Positions 16,909 to 26,138 of a stretch of DNA of 64,000 nt are shown in pieces. The stretch's first letter is position 1; every line of letters begins with the position of its first letter. Location of the stretch: positions 1 through 64,000 of the forward strand of contig JBGOEJ010000001.1 in NCBI GenBank assembly GCA_041446545.1. Reading direction: 5' to 3'. Position numbers and translations under genes: made by a program. This DNA comes from Fervidibacter canadensis (GTDB lineage Bacteria > Armatimonadota > Fervidibacteria > Fervidibacterales > Fervidibacteraceae). The notes beneath the pieces were generated by a model that ran no database searches, had not been told where the DNA came from, and worked only from the letters and a program-made list of their open reading frames with translations.

Positions 16909-17296
16909 TTACGATGCTCGCATCCCTTGCCGCCAAAAGTTTGAAACTTGCTCCGCCACCAGCAAGCCCCGCCGAAAGTGGACGAAAAGCCAAAAGTGCG
17001 AAAGGACATCGTTGCCCAAAACGCCATCAATGGGCAAACCCATCGGCAACCTTAGGCAAGCGACGGGGATTTGGGCAAACGAAGCGCCGAAAACTTCCCG
17101 CCTCGGTAAGGTCACGATGGGCACATTGACAACCCCTGAGGCAGCATGCAATCGGACGAAGCGGGATGCGGCATGGGCGTCCCGTCAGCGGCTCGTTGGT
17201 CTTGGGGTCTAACTGGACGACTTCCACGACGACGAAAACTTCCTGCCCTTCGTAAGGCTTGAGCAATTCGGCGATGGGCAAAACTTCGTTCGCCAT
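16909..17296 (-). pseudogene. Remnant of a small-protein/retropepsin-like aspartic protease pair
   Basis: Two frames are needed to read this stretch. From 17296, MANEVLPIAELLKPYEGQEV and following residues look like the front of the small protein that often precedes retropepsin-like genes. Then another frame (16909-17187) encodes what looks like the C-terminal half of a retropepsin-like domain: LPIDGVLGNDVLSHFWLFV and FRRGLLVAE resemble the family pattern GLLGxDFLxxFxVxxDxRRG. The catalytic DTGA half is absent. I infer a deletion that joined the two genes out of frame. A short functional gene of about 90 residues from 17296 cannot be excluded. Confidence 0.45.
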
Positions 17297-17391
17297 TCCT
17301 CTCACCCCCGCCTTAGTTTAGCGCTGACCGTCGCAGGCAAAGGGAGGGCATGACGGAGTTAGGGGATGGCAAAATGAAGGCGGTGACGGCG

Positions 17392-17877
17392 ATGAAGTGG
17401 CGTGTCGGGATCGGCATAGATGCCCATCGGTTCGCTGACAATCGCCCGCTGAAACTGTGTGGGGTCATCATCCCACACCCGCAAGGGTTGCACGGTCACT
17501 CGGATGCCGATGTGGCGCTTCATGCCCTTTGCGACGCTTTGCTTGGGGCGTTGGCTTTGGGGGATATCGGACAACACTTCCCCGACACCGACCCCCGCTA
17601 CAAAGACGCTGACAGTGCCCAATTTGTGAGAGCAGTGATGGCGATGGTGCGGGAGCGAGGTTGGCAGGTGAGCAATGTGGACATCACCGTCATCGCCCAA
17701 ACACCCAAACTTTCGCCCTATCGCGAGCCGATGCGGCGACAGGTTGCCGAGTTGCTGGAATTGCCGTTGGACGCCGTAAGCGTCAAGGCGACGACGACAG
17801 ATGGGATGGGTTTTACAGGACGGAAGGAAGGCATCGCCGCCATCGCCGTCGTCATGTTGGTTCGCTCAGACCGATGA
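17392..17877 (+). CDS. ispF: 2-C-methyl-D-erythritol 2,4-cyclodiphosphate synthase
   Basis: 161 residues. IspF makes the cyclic diphosphate intermediate of the non-mevalonate isoprenoid pathway. The metal-binding DxH is in GIGIDAHRF (about 6-14), HGHSDADVALHALCDALLGA and GDIGQHFPDTDPRYK are typical, and VKATTTDGMGFTGRKEGIAA lies near the C-terminus. The ATG at 17392 gives the family start; in-frame starts at 17350 and 17374 would add residues that look non-native. It is followed 14 bp later by hpf. Confidence 0.94.
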   Translation: MKWRVGIGIDAHRFADNRPLKLCGVIIPHPQGLHGHSDADVALHALCDALLGALALGDIGQHFPDTDPRYKDADSAQFVRAVMAMVRERGWQVSNVDITVIAQTPKLSPYREPMRRQVAELLELPLDAVSVKATTTDGMGFTGRKEGIAAIAVVMLVRSDR

Positions 17878-17891
17878 TGGAGGGGAAAAGC

Positions 17892-18473
17892 ATGAGGCGC
17901 AAAGAGACGACTTTTTCGGAGACACCGCTTCCTGTCCGCTTCATCACTCACGAGGTGCCGTTGGTAGATGCTTTTCAAGAGCATGCTCAGCAAACCTTGA
18001 CAAACCTGCAACGCATCTTCCCTAACATGCAAGAGGCGGAAGTGGAGGTTCGCAAAGAGCGGGGGCAGTTCGTCGTGGAAGTGACGCTGAAGGTGGCTCG
18101 CTACCTGTTGCGAGCACAAGAGAAAGGGCGCTCCCTTCGCGCCGCTTTTGACCGAGCGATGGACAAGATTGACCGCCAGTTGCATCGCTACAAGGGTCGG
18201 CTCATTGACCGACGCCGCCACGCCCAACCTTTGCCCTTCGCCGTTACCCAGCAGCCCGCTGAGCCCTCCACTCCGCCGACGCCACTCCCTATCGCCCGCA
18301 TCAAACGATTTCCTGTCAAGCCGATGAGCGTTGATGAGGCAGCGATGCAGATGGACTTGTTAGGGCATGACTTTTTCGTCTTTGTCAACGCCGAGACGGG
18401 CAAGGTGAATGTTCTGTATCGGCGTCGGGCAGGCGATTTAGGTCTGTTGGAGCCGGGCGAAGATGAGGAGTGA
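17892..18473 (+). CDS. hpf: Long-form ribosome hibernation-promoting factor
   Basis: 193 residues. The N-terminal half is the S30AE/HPF fold (VEVRKERGQFVVEVTLKV, then AAFDRAMDKIDRQLHRYKG) that binds the decoding centre of idle ribosomes. After a proline-rich linker (about 123-138) comes the C-terminal domain (FPVKPMSVDEAAMQMDLLG, FFVFVNAETGKVNVLYRRR) that pairs two 70S ribosomes into 100S dimers. Both domains make this the long form. The start at 17892 follows GGAGGGG. Confidence 0.92.
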   Translation: MRRKETTFSETPLPVRFITHEVPLVDAFQEHAQQTLTNLQRIFPNMQEAEVEVRKERGQFVVEVTLKVARYLLRAQEKGRSLRAAFDRAMDKIDRQLHRYKGRLIDRRRHAQPLPFAVTQQPAEPSTPPTPLPIARIKRFPVKPMSVDEAAMQMDLLGHDFFVFVNAETGKVNVLYRRRAGDLGLLEPGEDEE

Positions 18474-18479
18474 GCCGCC

Positions 18480-18776
18480 ATGACTTGGGACGAATTGCGG
18501 ACGAAGGTGCGGGAGGAACTGGGGGAAGCCTTGTTCACCCGCTCCGACCAAACTTTGGCGTTCATCCTTCAGTCTTGGCAAGCCCTTTATCCCGACCGCT
18601 TTGAAAGTCCCTTGCGCCTTTCTGAGACCGACACAACGCCCCCCGACTTCGCCGTCGTCACCCAACAGTTTCTTTGGCAAGTTTTGGACGAAGATGCCGA
18701 CACCGCTGCCGTGCGCTTATGGCTGACGCTGGCAGAGTGGTTGACAGGTTGGCAAATTGCGGAGCGACAAGGGTAG
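18480..18776 (+). CDS. Small protein of unknown function
   Basis: 98 residues, acidic and helical, with no signal peptide, membrane segment or recognised motif. It starts six bases after the hpf stop and is followed by a 69-bp gap before addB, so it probably belongs to the ispF-hpf transcript. Confidence 0.6.
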   Translation: MTWDELRTKVREELGEALFTRSDQTLAFILQSWQALYPDRFESPLRLSETDTTPPDFAVVTQQFLWQVLDEDADTAAVRLWLTLAEWLTGWQIAERQG

Positions 18777-18845
18777 GGAAGGGTTACCGACGAAAAAGGC
18801 GACACTCCCACCCTCCGCCAACAAGGGAAGGTTGGGTGAAAGGAG

Positions 18846-21800
18846 ATGAAGGCGTGGCTGTTCTGTTCGCCTCATTGGAAGGTGTTGGAAGATGCTGCCT
18901 TTATGGCATGGCAGCAAAGTGATGGCAACGCCCTCATCCTTGTGCCGTCAACGATGTTGCGAAACTGGTGGCTATCGCAGTTGGCAGAAAACCTTGGTGG
19001 TGCTCATGGTGAGGTTGTCGTCACTTTAGAGCGCTTCGCCGAAAGGCTTGCTCAAAAGGCTTCACAAACTCTCGCTCGGCTCGCTCGTCCCATTGAATTG
19101 CGCCTTGCCGCTTGGGACGCTTTCCATGCTTGCGATGTCCCCAGCCAATGGCGGGTTAGCGGCATCGTTGATGCCTTCCTTGACGCCGTTGAAGAACTGG
19201 AGTTGCACGGGTTGAAACCCGAAGATGTCGCAGCGGCGCTTCCCGACGACAACAACATCCAACACTTGACCAAACTTTGGCAGCATTGGCGAAAGGTTTT
19301 GAACGAGCAAAATTTGTGGACGGTCGGAGATGTGCTCCAAAAGGGAACAAAAGCGGCAGAGCACTTACGCAGCGAATTGCCCTCCGAAATCATCGCCTAC
19401 GGCTTCACCACCCTGACCGATTTGAGGTGGCAATTTTTCCGAGCCTTGCAAAACTGCGGCGTCAACTCCGTCAAGTTTTTCGTCCCAATTTCTGCCGAAA
19501 ACGAACCCGCCTACCGATACACCCAAGATTTCGTCAACTTGCTCAAATCGCACGGGGCAGAAGTTTGCCCAATTCAAGTTGACGAGTTGCCCGATGAACT
19601 GGATGCCATCGTCCGCAACGCTTTCCGATGGCAGAAAGAAAGCGAAATGGCGAAGCAAACTGACCGCATCGTTTGCGTTGCGGCAGCGGGCGAGGGGCAG
19701 GAAGTTGAAACGGCAATTAGCGTGTTGACCCGATGGCGAAGGGAGGGAAAGTTGCAGCGCTACAGCGATGTCTTGCTGCTCGTCCGCTCCCTTGACAAAT
19801 ACTTGCCAGCGTTGAAAGCGGTGAGCGCCCGCTATGGCATTAACTTCGTTTTGCTTTCCGAAAGCGGTCAGCCAGCCCATGGCTTGCAGCGTCTGTTCAG
19901 CGCATTGACAGAAGTTCGTCAGCGAGGTTTGGACGGTGAGCGGTTGTGGCAAATCCTGCCATCACCATACTTGCAAGTTGACGGCAAACCGCTTTTGCCA
20001 CTTGAACTTGAACGCCACAAAGAGACCCTCACTCGCATCCGACAAAACATCATTGAGACGGACGCTGAGGTCTGGGCTCAAAGGTTAACGGACGACGAAC
20101 GGGAAAGGCAAAAACTACGGGAATTTTTCCGAGCGGTTAGCCAACTACCGACCAAAGCACCTGCCCATCAGCACGCTCAGGCTTGGCGCAACTTGCTTGA
20201 CAGATTCATCGCTCCCAGCGACGGCGATGAGCGGGAAAGAGAAGCCTTGAGGCGAGTGCGGGAAACGCTCAACAGTTTGATGGCTTGGTCAACGGAGTTG
20301 AGTTTGGATGAAGTCGTCGGGTTGCTGCTGGACGCTTGCAGGTTGCCTGAACGAACTTTTGGCGATGCTGTGAAAGTTGCGACCGTCGCTGAGGCTCGTG
20401 GGCTTTGGTCGCCCGTCGTCGTGCTCCTCGGTCTCAACGATGATGAATTTCCACAAACGCCGTCGCAATTTGAGTTGCTGACCGACGAACACCGCAAGAA
20501 ATTGCAAAGCCAGTTGAAGTTGCTGACGCCGTTGAAGTTGCGCTCCCAATTTACCCTTTCCGAACGAATGCTCTTCATGGAAGCCGTAGGGGCGGCGACG
20601 GAGCGACTCGTTTTGGCTTACCGCCGCACCGATGCTGAAGGCAAACCTCAGTCTGCTTCAGTGTTTCTGAGCGCCGTTGAAAATGCCCTGGGAGCATCGG
20701 GCTGGCGATGGAAACTTGAAGAACGGGACTTGGGCGATGTTTTTCCACGAAACTTGCACGAAGCCATTGACAACCATGATGCAGAAAAGTTCGCTGTCTT
20801 CTTCGCCTTCACGGGAGTTGAACCCTCGGGCGAAGTGAAGGCTTGGGCGGCAAAGGCTTTGCAGGATGAAGAGTTCCGCAACCGTCTGAGGACGGAATGG
20901 CAGCGTTGGGACAAACCGCAACAAGGATGTTGGGACGGAAAAATTCCGTCGCTATCAAGTCAAATCGTTTCCCAGTTGCAAATGAGCGGTTTGCGGGTCA
21001 CGGAGTTGGAAGACTACGGGGATTGTCCATACAGGTTTTTCGCCCGCCACATCCTAAACTTGCAGCGACCGCAGGACATCACTTACACCGTTGATCACCG
21101 AACCATCGGAAGTTTGTGGCACGAAATCATGGCGAAGTTTTTGCAAGAGTGGCGACAAAAAGGCGCACTGCCCGACAAGCAAAGGTTGCAAGAGATCGCC
21201 GACTGCGTGGTCGCTCAACAGTTGGCGAACTTTCCCAACATGGTTCGGGAATTGATGCGAAATCAAGTTCTGGCTGCCGTTGAGAAAGTTTGGCAGGCGG
21301 AAGCCAACGAGAAAGCGCAAGGTTGGCGTCCCATCGATGCGGAAGTTGCGCAGCAAATTGAAGCAGGAAAATTGGGCGATCTCCCTGATTCCCTCAAGCG
21401 CATAACCATCGACCTGAAGATTGACAGAGTTGACGAAAACGCAAAGGGACAACTTCGGGTCGCCGATTACAAAACAGGCAGCGCTCCTACCTTCAGCGGG
21501 ATTGAAAACGGGGTCGCCTTGCAACTTCCTCTTTACGCATTGGCTTTGGGTGACAAGGTCGTAGCGGCGATGTTTTTGCGTCTGCTGAAGTTTACTGGCG
21601 AAGGCTACAGCGTCGGTTGTCAACTGGTCACGGATGTGCGAAACAATAGGAACCAAAGGCAGTTAAGCGAGATGCAACAAAAAGCCGTCGCTTGGGCGCA
21701 GAAATTTCTGCAGGGCATAGCGGATGCCGATTTCACTGTCTTGCCTTTTTCCTTTGATAGCAGTTGCACCCGTTGCGAGTTCAAAGCCTTGTGTCGGCAA

Positions 21801-21860
21801 AGCAAGTTGAGGTTAAAGACGAGAGAGCATCAACCCACCGCCAACGATGGTTCTGATTGA
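18846..21860 (+). CDS. addB: AddB-like subunit of a helicase-nuclease
   Basis: 1,004 residues. AddB works with AddA to resect double-strand breaks for recombination. The C-terminal third has the RecB-type nuclease motif ADYKTGSAPTF (lysine about 873) and an iron-sulfur cysteine set, one in DYGDCPYRFFARH (about 728) and three in CTRCEFKALC (about 974-983). This is the one-plus-three arrangement described for AddB. The N-terminal helicase-like region (LILVPSTMLRNWWL) lacks a canonical Walker A, as is common for AddB in many phyla. AAAGGAG precedes the ATG. It overlaps the earliest possible addA start. Confidence 0.88.
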   Translation: MKAWLFCSPHWKVLEDAAFMAWQQSDGNALILVPSTMLRNWWLSQLAENLGGAHGEVVVTLERFAERLAQKASQTLARLARPIELRLAAWDAFHACDVPSQWRVSGIVDAFLDAVEELELHGLKPEDVAAALPDDNNIQHLTKLWQHWRKVLNEQNLWTVGDVLQKGTKAAEHLRSELPSEIIAYGFTTLTDLRWQFFRALQNCGVNSVKFFVPISAENEPAYRYTQDFVNLLKSHGAEVCPIQVDELPDELDAIVRNAFRWQKESEMAKQTDRIVCVAAAGEGQEVETAISVLTRWRREGKLQRYSDVLLLVRSLDKYLPALKAVSARYGINFVLLSESGQPAHGLQRLFSALTEVRQRGLDGERLWQILPSPYLQVDGKPLLPLELERHKETLTRIRQNIIETDAEVWAQRLTDDERERQKLREFFRAVSQLPTKAPAHQHAQAWRNLLDRFIAPSDGDEREREALRRVRETLNSLMAWSTELSLDEVVGLLLDACRLPERTFGDAVKVATVAEARGLWSPVVVLLGLNDDEFPQTPSQFELLTDEHRKKLQSQLKLLTPLKLRSQFTLSERMLFMEAVGAATERLVLAYRRTDAEGKPQSASVFLSAVENALGASGWRWKLEERDLGDVFPRNLHEAIDNHDAEKFAVFFAFTGVEPSGEVKAWAAKALQDEEFRNRLRTEWQRWDKPQQGCWDGKIPSLSSQIVSQLQMSGLRVTELEDYGDCPYRFFARHILNLQRPQDITYTVDHRTIGSLWHEIMAKFLQEWRQKGALPDKQRLQEIADCVVAQQLANFPNMVRELMRNQVLAAVEKVWQAEANEKAQGWRPIDAEVAQQIEAGKLGDLPDSLKRITIDLKIDRVDENAKGQLRVADYKTGSAPTFSGIENGVALQLPLYALALGDKVVAAMFLRLLKFTGEGYSVGCQLVTDVRNNRNQRQLSEMQQKAVAWAQKFLQGIADADFTVLPFSFDSSCTRCEFKALCRQSKLRLKTREHQPTANDGSD

Positions 21861-21883
21861 GCGAGGCGAAAGGAGTGATGGCG

Positions 21884-24800
21884 ATGGTCGCTCCTTGGCT
21901 TTGCGATGAAAGCGGAAATCCTTTGGACGAATGGCAAAGAGCGTTGGCGACTTCGGACGACGCCCACATTATCATCAACGCAGGTCCAGGCTCGGGCAAA
22001 ACGAGGGTTTTGGTCGCCCACTACTTGCACCTTTTGATGACCCGAACCGATTGGGATGTCAACGCTGTCGTCGCCATCACTTTCACCGAGAAAGCAGCGG
22101 CGGAGATGAAGGACCGAGTGAGCAAGGTTTTGCAACGCATCGTCCGCGAGTGGCATGTAGAGACCGAGCGCAAACGGGCGCATCAACTCTTGGACAGTTT
22201 GCCCGAAGCACCCATCGGGACGATCCACAGTTTCTGCGCAAGGTTGCTCCGTCAATTTGCCGTTGAGGCGAACCTTGACCCGTCCTTTCAAGTTCTGGAC
22301 GATTTGCAGGCATCCATTTTGCGCCGACAAGTTTGCGAGCGTTGGCTTTGGACAAGCATCACTCAACCGCCTTGCGACGAAATCAAAGAAAACGCCGATG
22401 CTGTCGTTGCCTACTGGGGCTTTGGGCGAGCCGTTGGCATCTTGACCGAATTGCTGAAGTTGCGACCACTCATTGAATATCGCCGAAGTATCGGCAGACC
22501 CATGTTCTGTCAAGCCATCCCTTTGCTGGAAAGCGAAGAGGCGTTGGAGCGATGCTACTACGAAGTCGTCAATGCTTACGAGGAAGCGAAGCGGGAAATC
22601 AACGGGTTGGACTTTGACGACTTGCTCTTGCGGACATGGTGGCTTCTGCGGGGCAATCCCGAAGTGCTCAGGCAAGTCAGAAGGCAGCATTTCCGAATTT
22701 TGGTGGACGAACTCCAAGACACCGACCGAGTGCAAGTGGAAATCTTGTCGTTGCTTTGCGGATGGGATGAAAGGGAAAGTCCCGTGAAGTTTTTCGGTGT
22801 GGGCGACAGCCAACAGTCCATCTACGCTTTTCGCAACGCTGATGTCGGCGTCTTCAATGAACTTTGGGAACGGGCAAGATGCACTCACGGTTGGCGTGCC
22901 GAGAAGTTGAGCATCAACTACCGAAGCCTCAAACCTTTGGTGGATTTGACCAACTACGCTTTTGAGCGGATTTTTGTCGTCAGCGAAAGGGACGATGCGC
23001 CCATCCAACGCATCCGAACCCGATTTCAGCAGATGGACGCACACCGCAAGGAAACGCCCGACGAACCTTGCATTGAGTTTGCCTTCCTTCAACTCTCCGA
23101 TGCAAAAAGCAAGTGGCAGCGGTTGCGAGCGGAAGCGGAATGGATTGCCCAACGCATCGTTGATTTGAACCGCAACGGAAAAATTTGTTACCGAAACATC
23201 GCCATCTTATTGCGCGAGTTGGTCAACGCAGGCGTTTACGAAGATGCCTTGCGCCGCTACGGCATCCCTTACCACATCATCGCTGGCTACGGCTTCTTTG
23301 AGACGATGGAAGCGAGGGATTTGCTGACCTTTTTGCAATTGGTCGCCGAACCCGACGACGAAGTCGCTTGGTTTGCATGGCTGCGGTCGCCGATGGTTGG
23401 TGTTTCCGACGAAACGCTCTTTTGGCTGCGGCAAGGCGATTTAAAGCAACTACCTGAGGAAGAACGAACGAAAGTTGAGCGGGCAAAAAATTTACGGGAT
23501 GAAGCGGTTCGGATGGTTGACAAAATGAGCGTGCGGGAGTTGCTTGAATGGATTTTGCGAGAGACGCGATATGATGTCCTCGTTGCGGCGTTGCCGCAGG
23601 GACGACAGCGGTTGGCGAACATCCGAAAGTTTTTGCGTATGGCGCAGGAAATTAGCGACGGCTTGAAATTGACGGTGCGGGGTCTGGTTCGCTATGCGAG
23701 GCAGTTGGTGGAAGGAGCGGAACGAATTGGTGAACCACCTTTAGCGGGTGCTTCCACTGACGCCGTCCAACTCATGACCATCCATGCCGCAAAAGGTCTG
23801 GAATTTCCCGTCGTCATCGTCCCGATGCTTGGGGAAGTTGACGCTCCACAAAGTAGCCGAGCGATGGTCATCGCCGACCCTGAACACGGCATCGCTGTCC
23901 GAAGATACAACGAAGCGGGTGAAAGCCTTGACCGTAGGGAGATGCCTAACTACAAAGCCGTTGACGATTTCCGCAAACTCCGCGAGGGCGCCGAATTGGA
24001 GCGGTTGCTTTTTGTCGCATGGACAAGGGCAAAAGACCGATTGATTTTGGTCGGGGCGATGGGCGATGAAAAAGGAAAGGGCAGCAAAAATGAAGGATGG
24101 CAAAATTGGCTGCAACTTGTCGTTGACACTTTGCAAGTTCCTGTCGGGTCGGAGCAATCGGAGTTTGCGATCGCTGACGGCGTGAAAGTGCGCCTTTGGG
24201 CTGCGAAGGCGGAAGGTAAGGAAGTTCCTACGGTGCGTTCAATCCCGCTGGGCGTCCGTTGGCTTGAAGGTTACGAACCTGTCCCTGATTTGCCACATGG
24301 CTCGCTTGATTTGCCGCTGGCTCAATTTCCTGTCATTCGCTTGAGCGTCACCGATTTGTTGACGGCAACGGAAGCCGACCGAAAAGGTGGCGATGAGCCT
24401 CAGGCGGCTCTTGAGTTGGGTTTGGTCGTCCACGCCCTGTTGCGTTACGGCATCGTTGAGCCTGACGAGCGACAACTTCTCTGGGTCGCTCAAACTGTCG
24501 GCGCTGATGCTGCAAAGTTGCTTCAGCGATCCGAAGGGTTGACATCCTTCGTCAAGCGGGCAAAAAGTTCGCAAGCGTTTCAGCAAGCGCAAAGGGCACA
24601 AAGACGCTGGCACGAGTTGGAGTTTCGCTGCCGCCTTGACAGTTCGCCAACAACTGAGCCTGCCATTGAGTTGGTCGGGCGATGGGACTTGATCGCCGAA
24701 TTGCCCGACCGATGGCTTATCGTGGATTTCAAGACCGATGCCGTCTGTTCGCTGCAGGAAGCACAGGAGCGTTTTAATGAGCGCTATGTTTGGCAGGCGC

Positions 24801-24982
24801 GCGCTTACGCGTTTGCTGCCCATCGGGTTTTTAGGGCAACGCAAGTGGAAGTTGCTTTCCTTTTTGTGGCGTTGGATGAACCTACTGCGGTGTGTTGCAA
24901 TTTCGGCGAGTCAGATTGGGCAGAGTTGGAGGGGCGTTTGCGCCAGCGCGCCCTTGAAGTGCTCGCATCGCTTACGGCGTGA
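21884..24982 (+). CDS. addA: AddA-like UvrD/RecB helicase-nuclease
   Basis: 1,032 residues. Helicase motifs run in order: GPGSGKT (34-40), AITFTEKAAAEMKDR, FDDLLLRTWWLL, VDELQDTD (about 276), GDSQQSIYAFRNAD, LSINYRS, TIHAAKGLEFPVVIVP and FVAWTRAKDRLIL. The C-terminal nuclease has WLIVDFKTDAV (about 945) and YVWQARAYAFA. The ATG at 21884 has AAAGGAG nine bases upstream. It is convergent with purM and overlaps its stop by 11 bp. Together with RuvABC it supplies double-strand-break processing and junction resolution. Confidence 0.9.
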   Translation: MVAPWLCDESGNPLDEWQRALATSDDAHIIINAGPGSGKTRVLVAHYLHLLMTRTDWDVNAVVAITFTEKAAAEMKDRVSKVLQRIVREWHVETERKRAHQLLDSLPEAPIGTIHSFCARLLRQFAVEANLDPSFQVLDDLQASILRRQVCERWLWTSITQPPCDEIKENADAVVAYWGFGRAVGILTELLKLRPLIEYRRSIGRPMFCQAIPLLESEEALERCYYEVVNAYEEAKREINGLDFDDLLLRTWWLLRGNPEVLRQVRRQHFRILVDELQDTDRVQVEILSLLCGWDERESPVKFFGVGDSQQSIYAFRNADVGVFNELWERARCTHGWRAEKLSINYRSLKPLVDLTNYAFERIFVVSERDDAPIQRIRTRFQQMDAHRKETPDEPCIEFAFLQLSDAKSKWQRLRAEAEWIAQRIVDLNRNGKICYRNIAILLRELVNAGVYEDALRRYGIPYHIIAGYGFFETMEARDLLTFLQLVAEPDDEVAWFAWLRSPMVGVSDETLFWLRQGDLKQLPEEERTKVERAKNLRDEAVRMVDKMSVRELLEWILRETRYDVLVAALPQGRQRLANIRKFLRMAQEISDGLKLTVRGLVRYARQLVEGAERIGEPPLAGASTDAVQLMTIHAAKGLEFPVVIVPMLGEVDAPQSSRAMVIADPEHGIAVRRYNEAGESLDRREMPNYKAVDDFRKLREGAELERLLFVAWTRAKDRLILVGAMGDEKGKGSKNEGWQNWLQLVVDTLQVPVGSEQSEFAIADGVKVRLWAAKAEGKEVPTVRSIPLGVRWLEGYEPVPDLPHGSLDLPLAQFPVIRLSVTDLLTATEADRKGGDEPQAALELGLVVHALLRYGIVEPDERQLLWVAQTVGADAAKLLQRSEGLTSFVKRAKSSQAFQQAQRAQRRWHELEFRCRLDSSPTTEPAIELVGRWDLIAELPDRWLIVDFKTDAVCSLQEAQERFNERYVWQARAYAFAAHRVFRATQVEVAFLFVALDEPTAVCCNFGESDWAELEGRLRQRALEVLASLTA

Positions 24983-26036
24983 TGGTAAGGCAGTGCTGCG
25001 GGAGTTGAACTTGCCGCTCGCCCAACCCAGTAACTTGCCCGATAACTTGCGCCCGCTCCCCCGCTTCCCGCAGGATTTGAAGGGCTTTGTCGGCGTGGTC
25101 TGAAGGGACGACGACACAAAAGCCAATGCCCATATTGAAGGTCGTGAACATCTCCGCATCGGCGATATCGCCCAACCGCTGCAGCAGCGAAAAAATCGGG
25201 GGCGGTTCGGGCATAGCGTCCAAGACGAAAGTGCAAGGTGTTTGAACCCGCAGAAGGTTTCGCACCCCGCCCCCCGTGATGTGCACCAATGCTTTGACGG
25301 GCACCCGCTGCAAAAGCGTCAAGATGGGTCGGACATAAATGCGGGTCGGTTTGAGCAACTCCTCGCCGACGGTCGTCCCCAGTTCGTCCACGAAAGTGTC
25401 TGGCGTAAGACGGGCATGGTCAAAGAGCACCCGACGAGCCAAAGTCAACCCGTTGCTGTGGATACCGTCGCTTGCCAATCCGATGACGACATCGCCGACT
25501 CGCAAATCCGCCCCGACGATGAGGCGTTGCGGGTGAACGAAGCCGATGCAAGTGCCCACCAAGTCAAATCCCTTGCCTTCGGCGACGCCGCGAACCATTT
25601 CCCGCACTTGGGCGAACTCACCACCGACAATCGCTACACCCGCTTGTTTTGCTCCCTCCGCTAATCCCGTCGCAATTTGCCCGACGACTTCAGGGTTGAC
25701 CTGCTCAACGGCGAGGTAGTCCACAAAAATGGCGGGCGTCGCCCCGACGCACAAGACATCGTTGGCATTCATCGCCACGCAATCAATGCCAACGGTGTCG
25801 TAGCGATTTAACCGCTGGGCGACGAGCAACTTCGTCCCGACGCCGTCCGTCGCCACCGCAAGGGCTAACTCGTCGCTGACTTGCACGACGGCAGCGAAAT
25901 AGCCGATGCCCAACAGAATTTTGCCCATTGGCAGGAAGGCTTCCGTCGGGCGCAAGATGTCCGCCAGCCGTTTCAGCGCCACTGGCTCCTTTTGCGTGTC
26001 CACACCCGCCGCTTGATAAGTCCAGCCGTTGCCCAT
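24972..26036 (-). CDS. purM: Phosphoribosylformylglycinamidine cyclo-ligase
   Basis: 354 residues, the usual length. PurM closes the imidazole ring to form AIR in purine synthesis, using ATP. It opens YQAAGVDTQKE, then ATDGVGTKLLVA, GIDCVAMNANDVLCVGATP, VGGEFAQVREMV, GLASDGIHSNGLTLARR, HITGGGVRNLLRV and FNMGIGFCVVV, all expected AIR-synthase motifs. The start at 26036 matches the family; a frame running 205 codons further upstream is antisense to cinA. No other pur gene is in the window. Confidence 0.95.
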   Translation of the reverse strand: MGNGWTYQAAGVDTQKEPVALKRLADILRPTEAFLPMGKILLGIGYFAAVVQVSDELALAVATDGVGTKLLVAQRLNRYDTVGIDCVAMNANDVLCVGATPAIFVDYLAVEQVNPEVVGQIATGLAEGAKQAGVAIVGGEFAQVREMVRGVAEGKGFDLVGTCIGFVHPQRLIVGADLRVGDVVIGLASDGIHSNGLTLARRVLFDHARLTPDTFVDELGTTVGEELLKPTRIYVRPILTLLQRVPVKALVHITGGGVRNLLRVQTPCTFVLDAMPEPPPIFSLLQRLGDIADAEMFTTFNMGIGFCVVVPSDHADKALQILREAGERAQVIGQVTGLGERQVQLPQHCLTITP

Positions 26037-26138
26037 CTCCGTTTCGCTCCTTCCCGAACGACGGTGATGGCTCTTTTGTCCAAGCCGCTCTGCCTCAAAA
26101 TTGTTGCGGCATTTGATGAAACATGGAGGGAAGGGCGC

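Noticed and set aside
17165..17190. TGA in the aspartic-protease remnant as a second selenocysteine
   Set aside because: The frame upstream of this TGA does not encode the missing protease half, and no hairpin is evident; it is a decayed locus.
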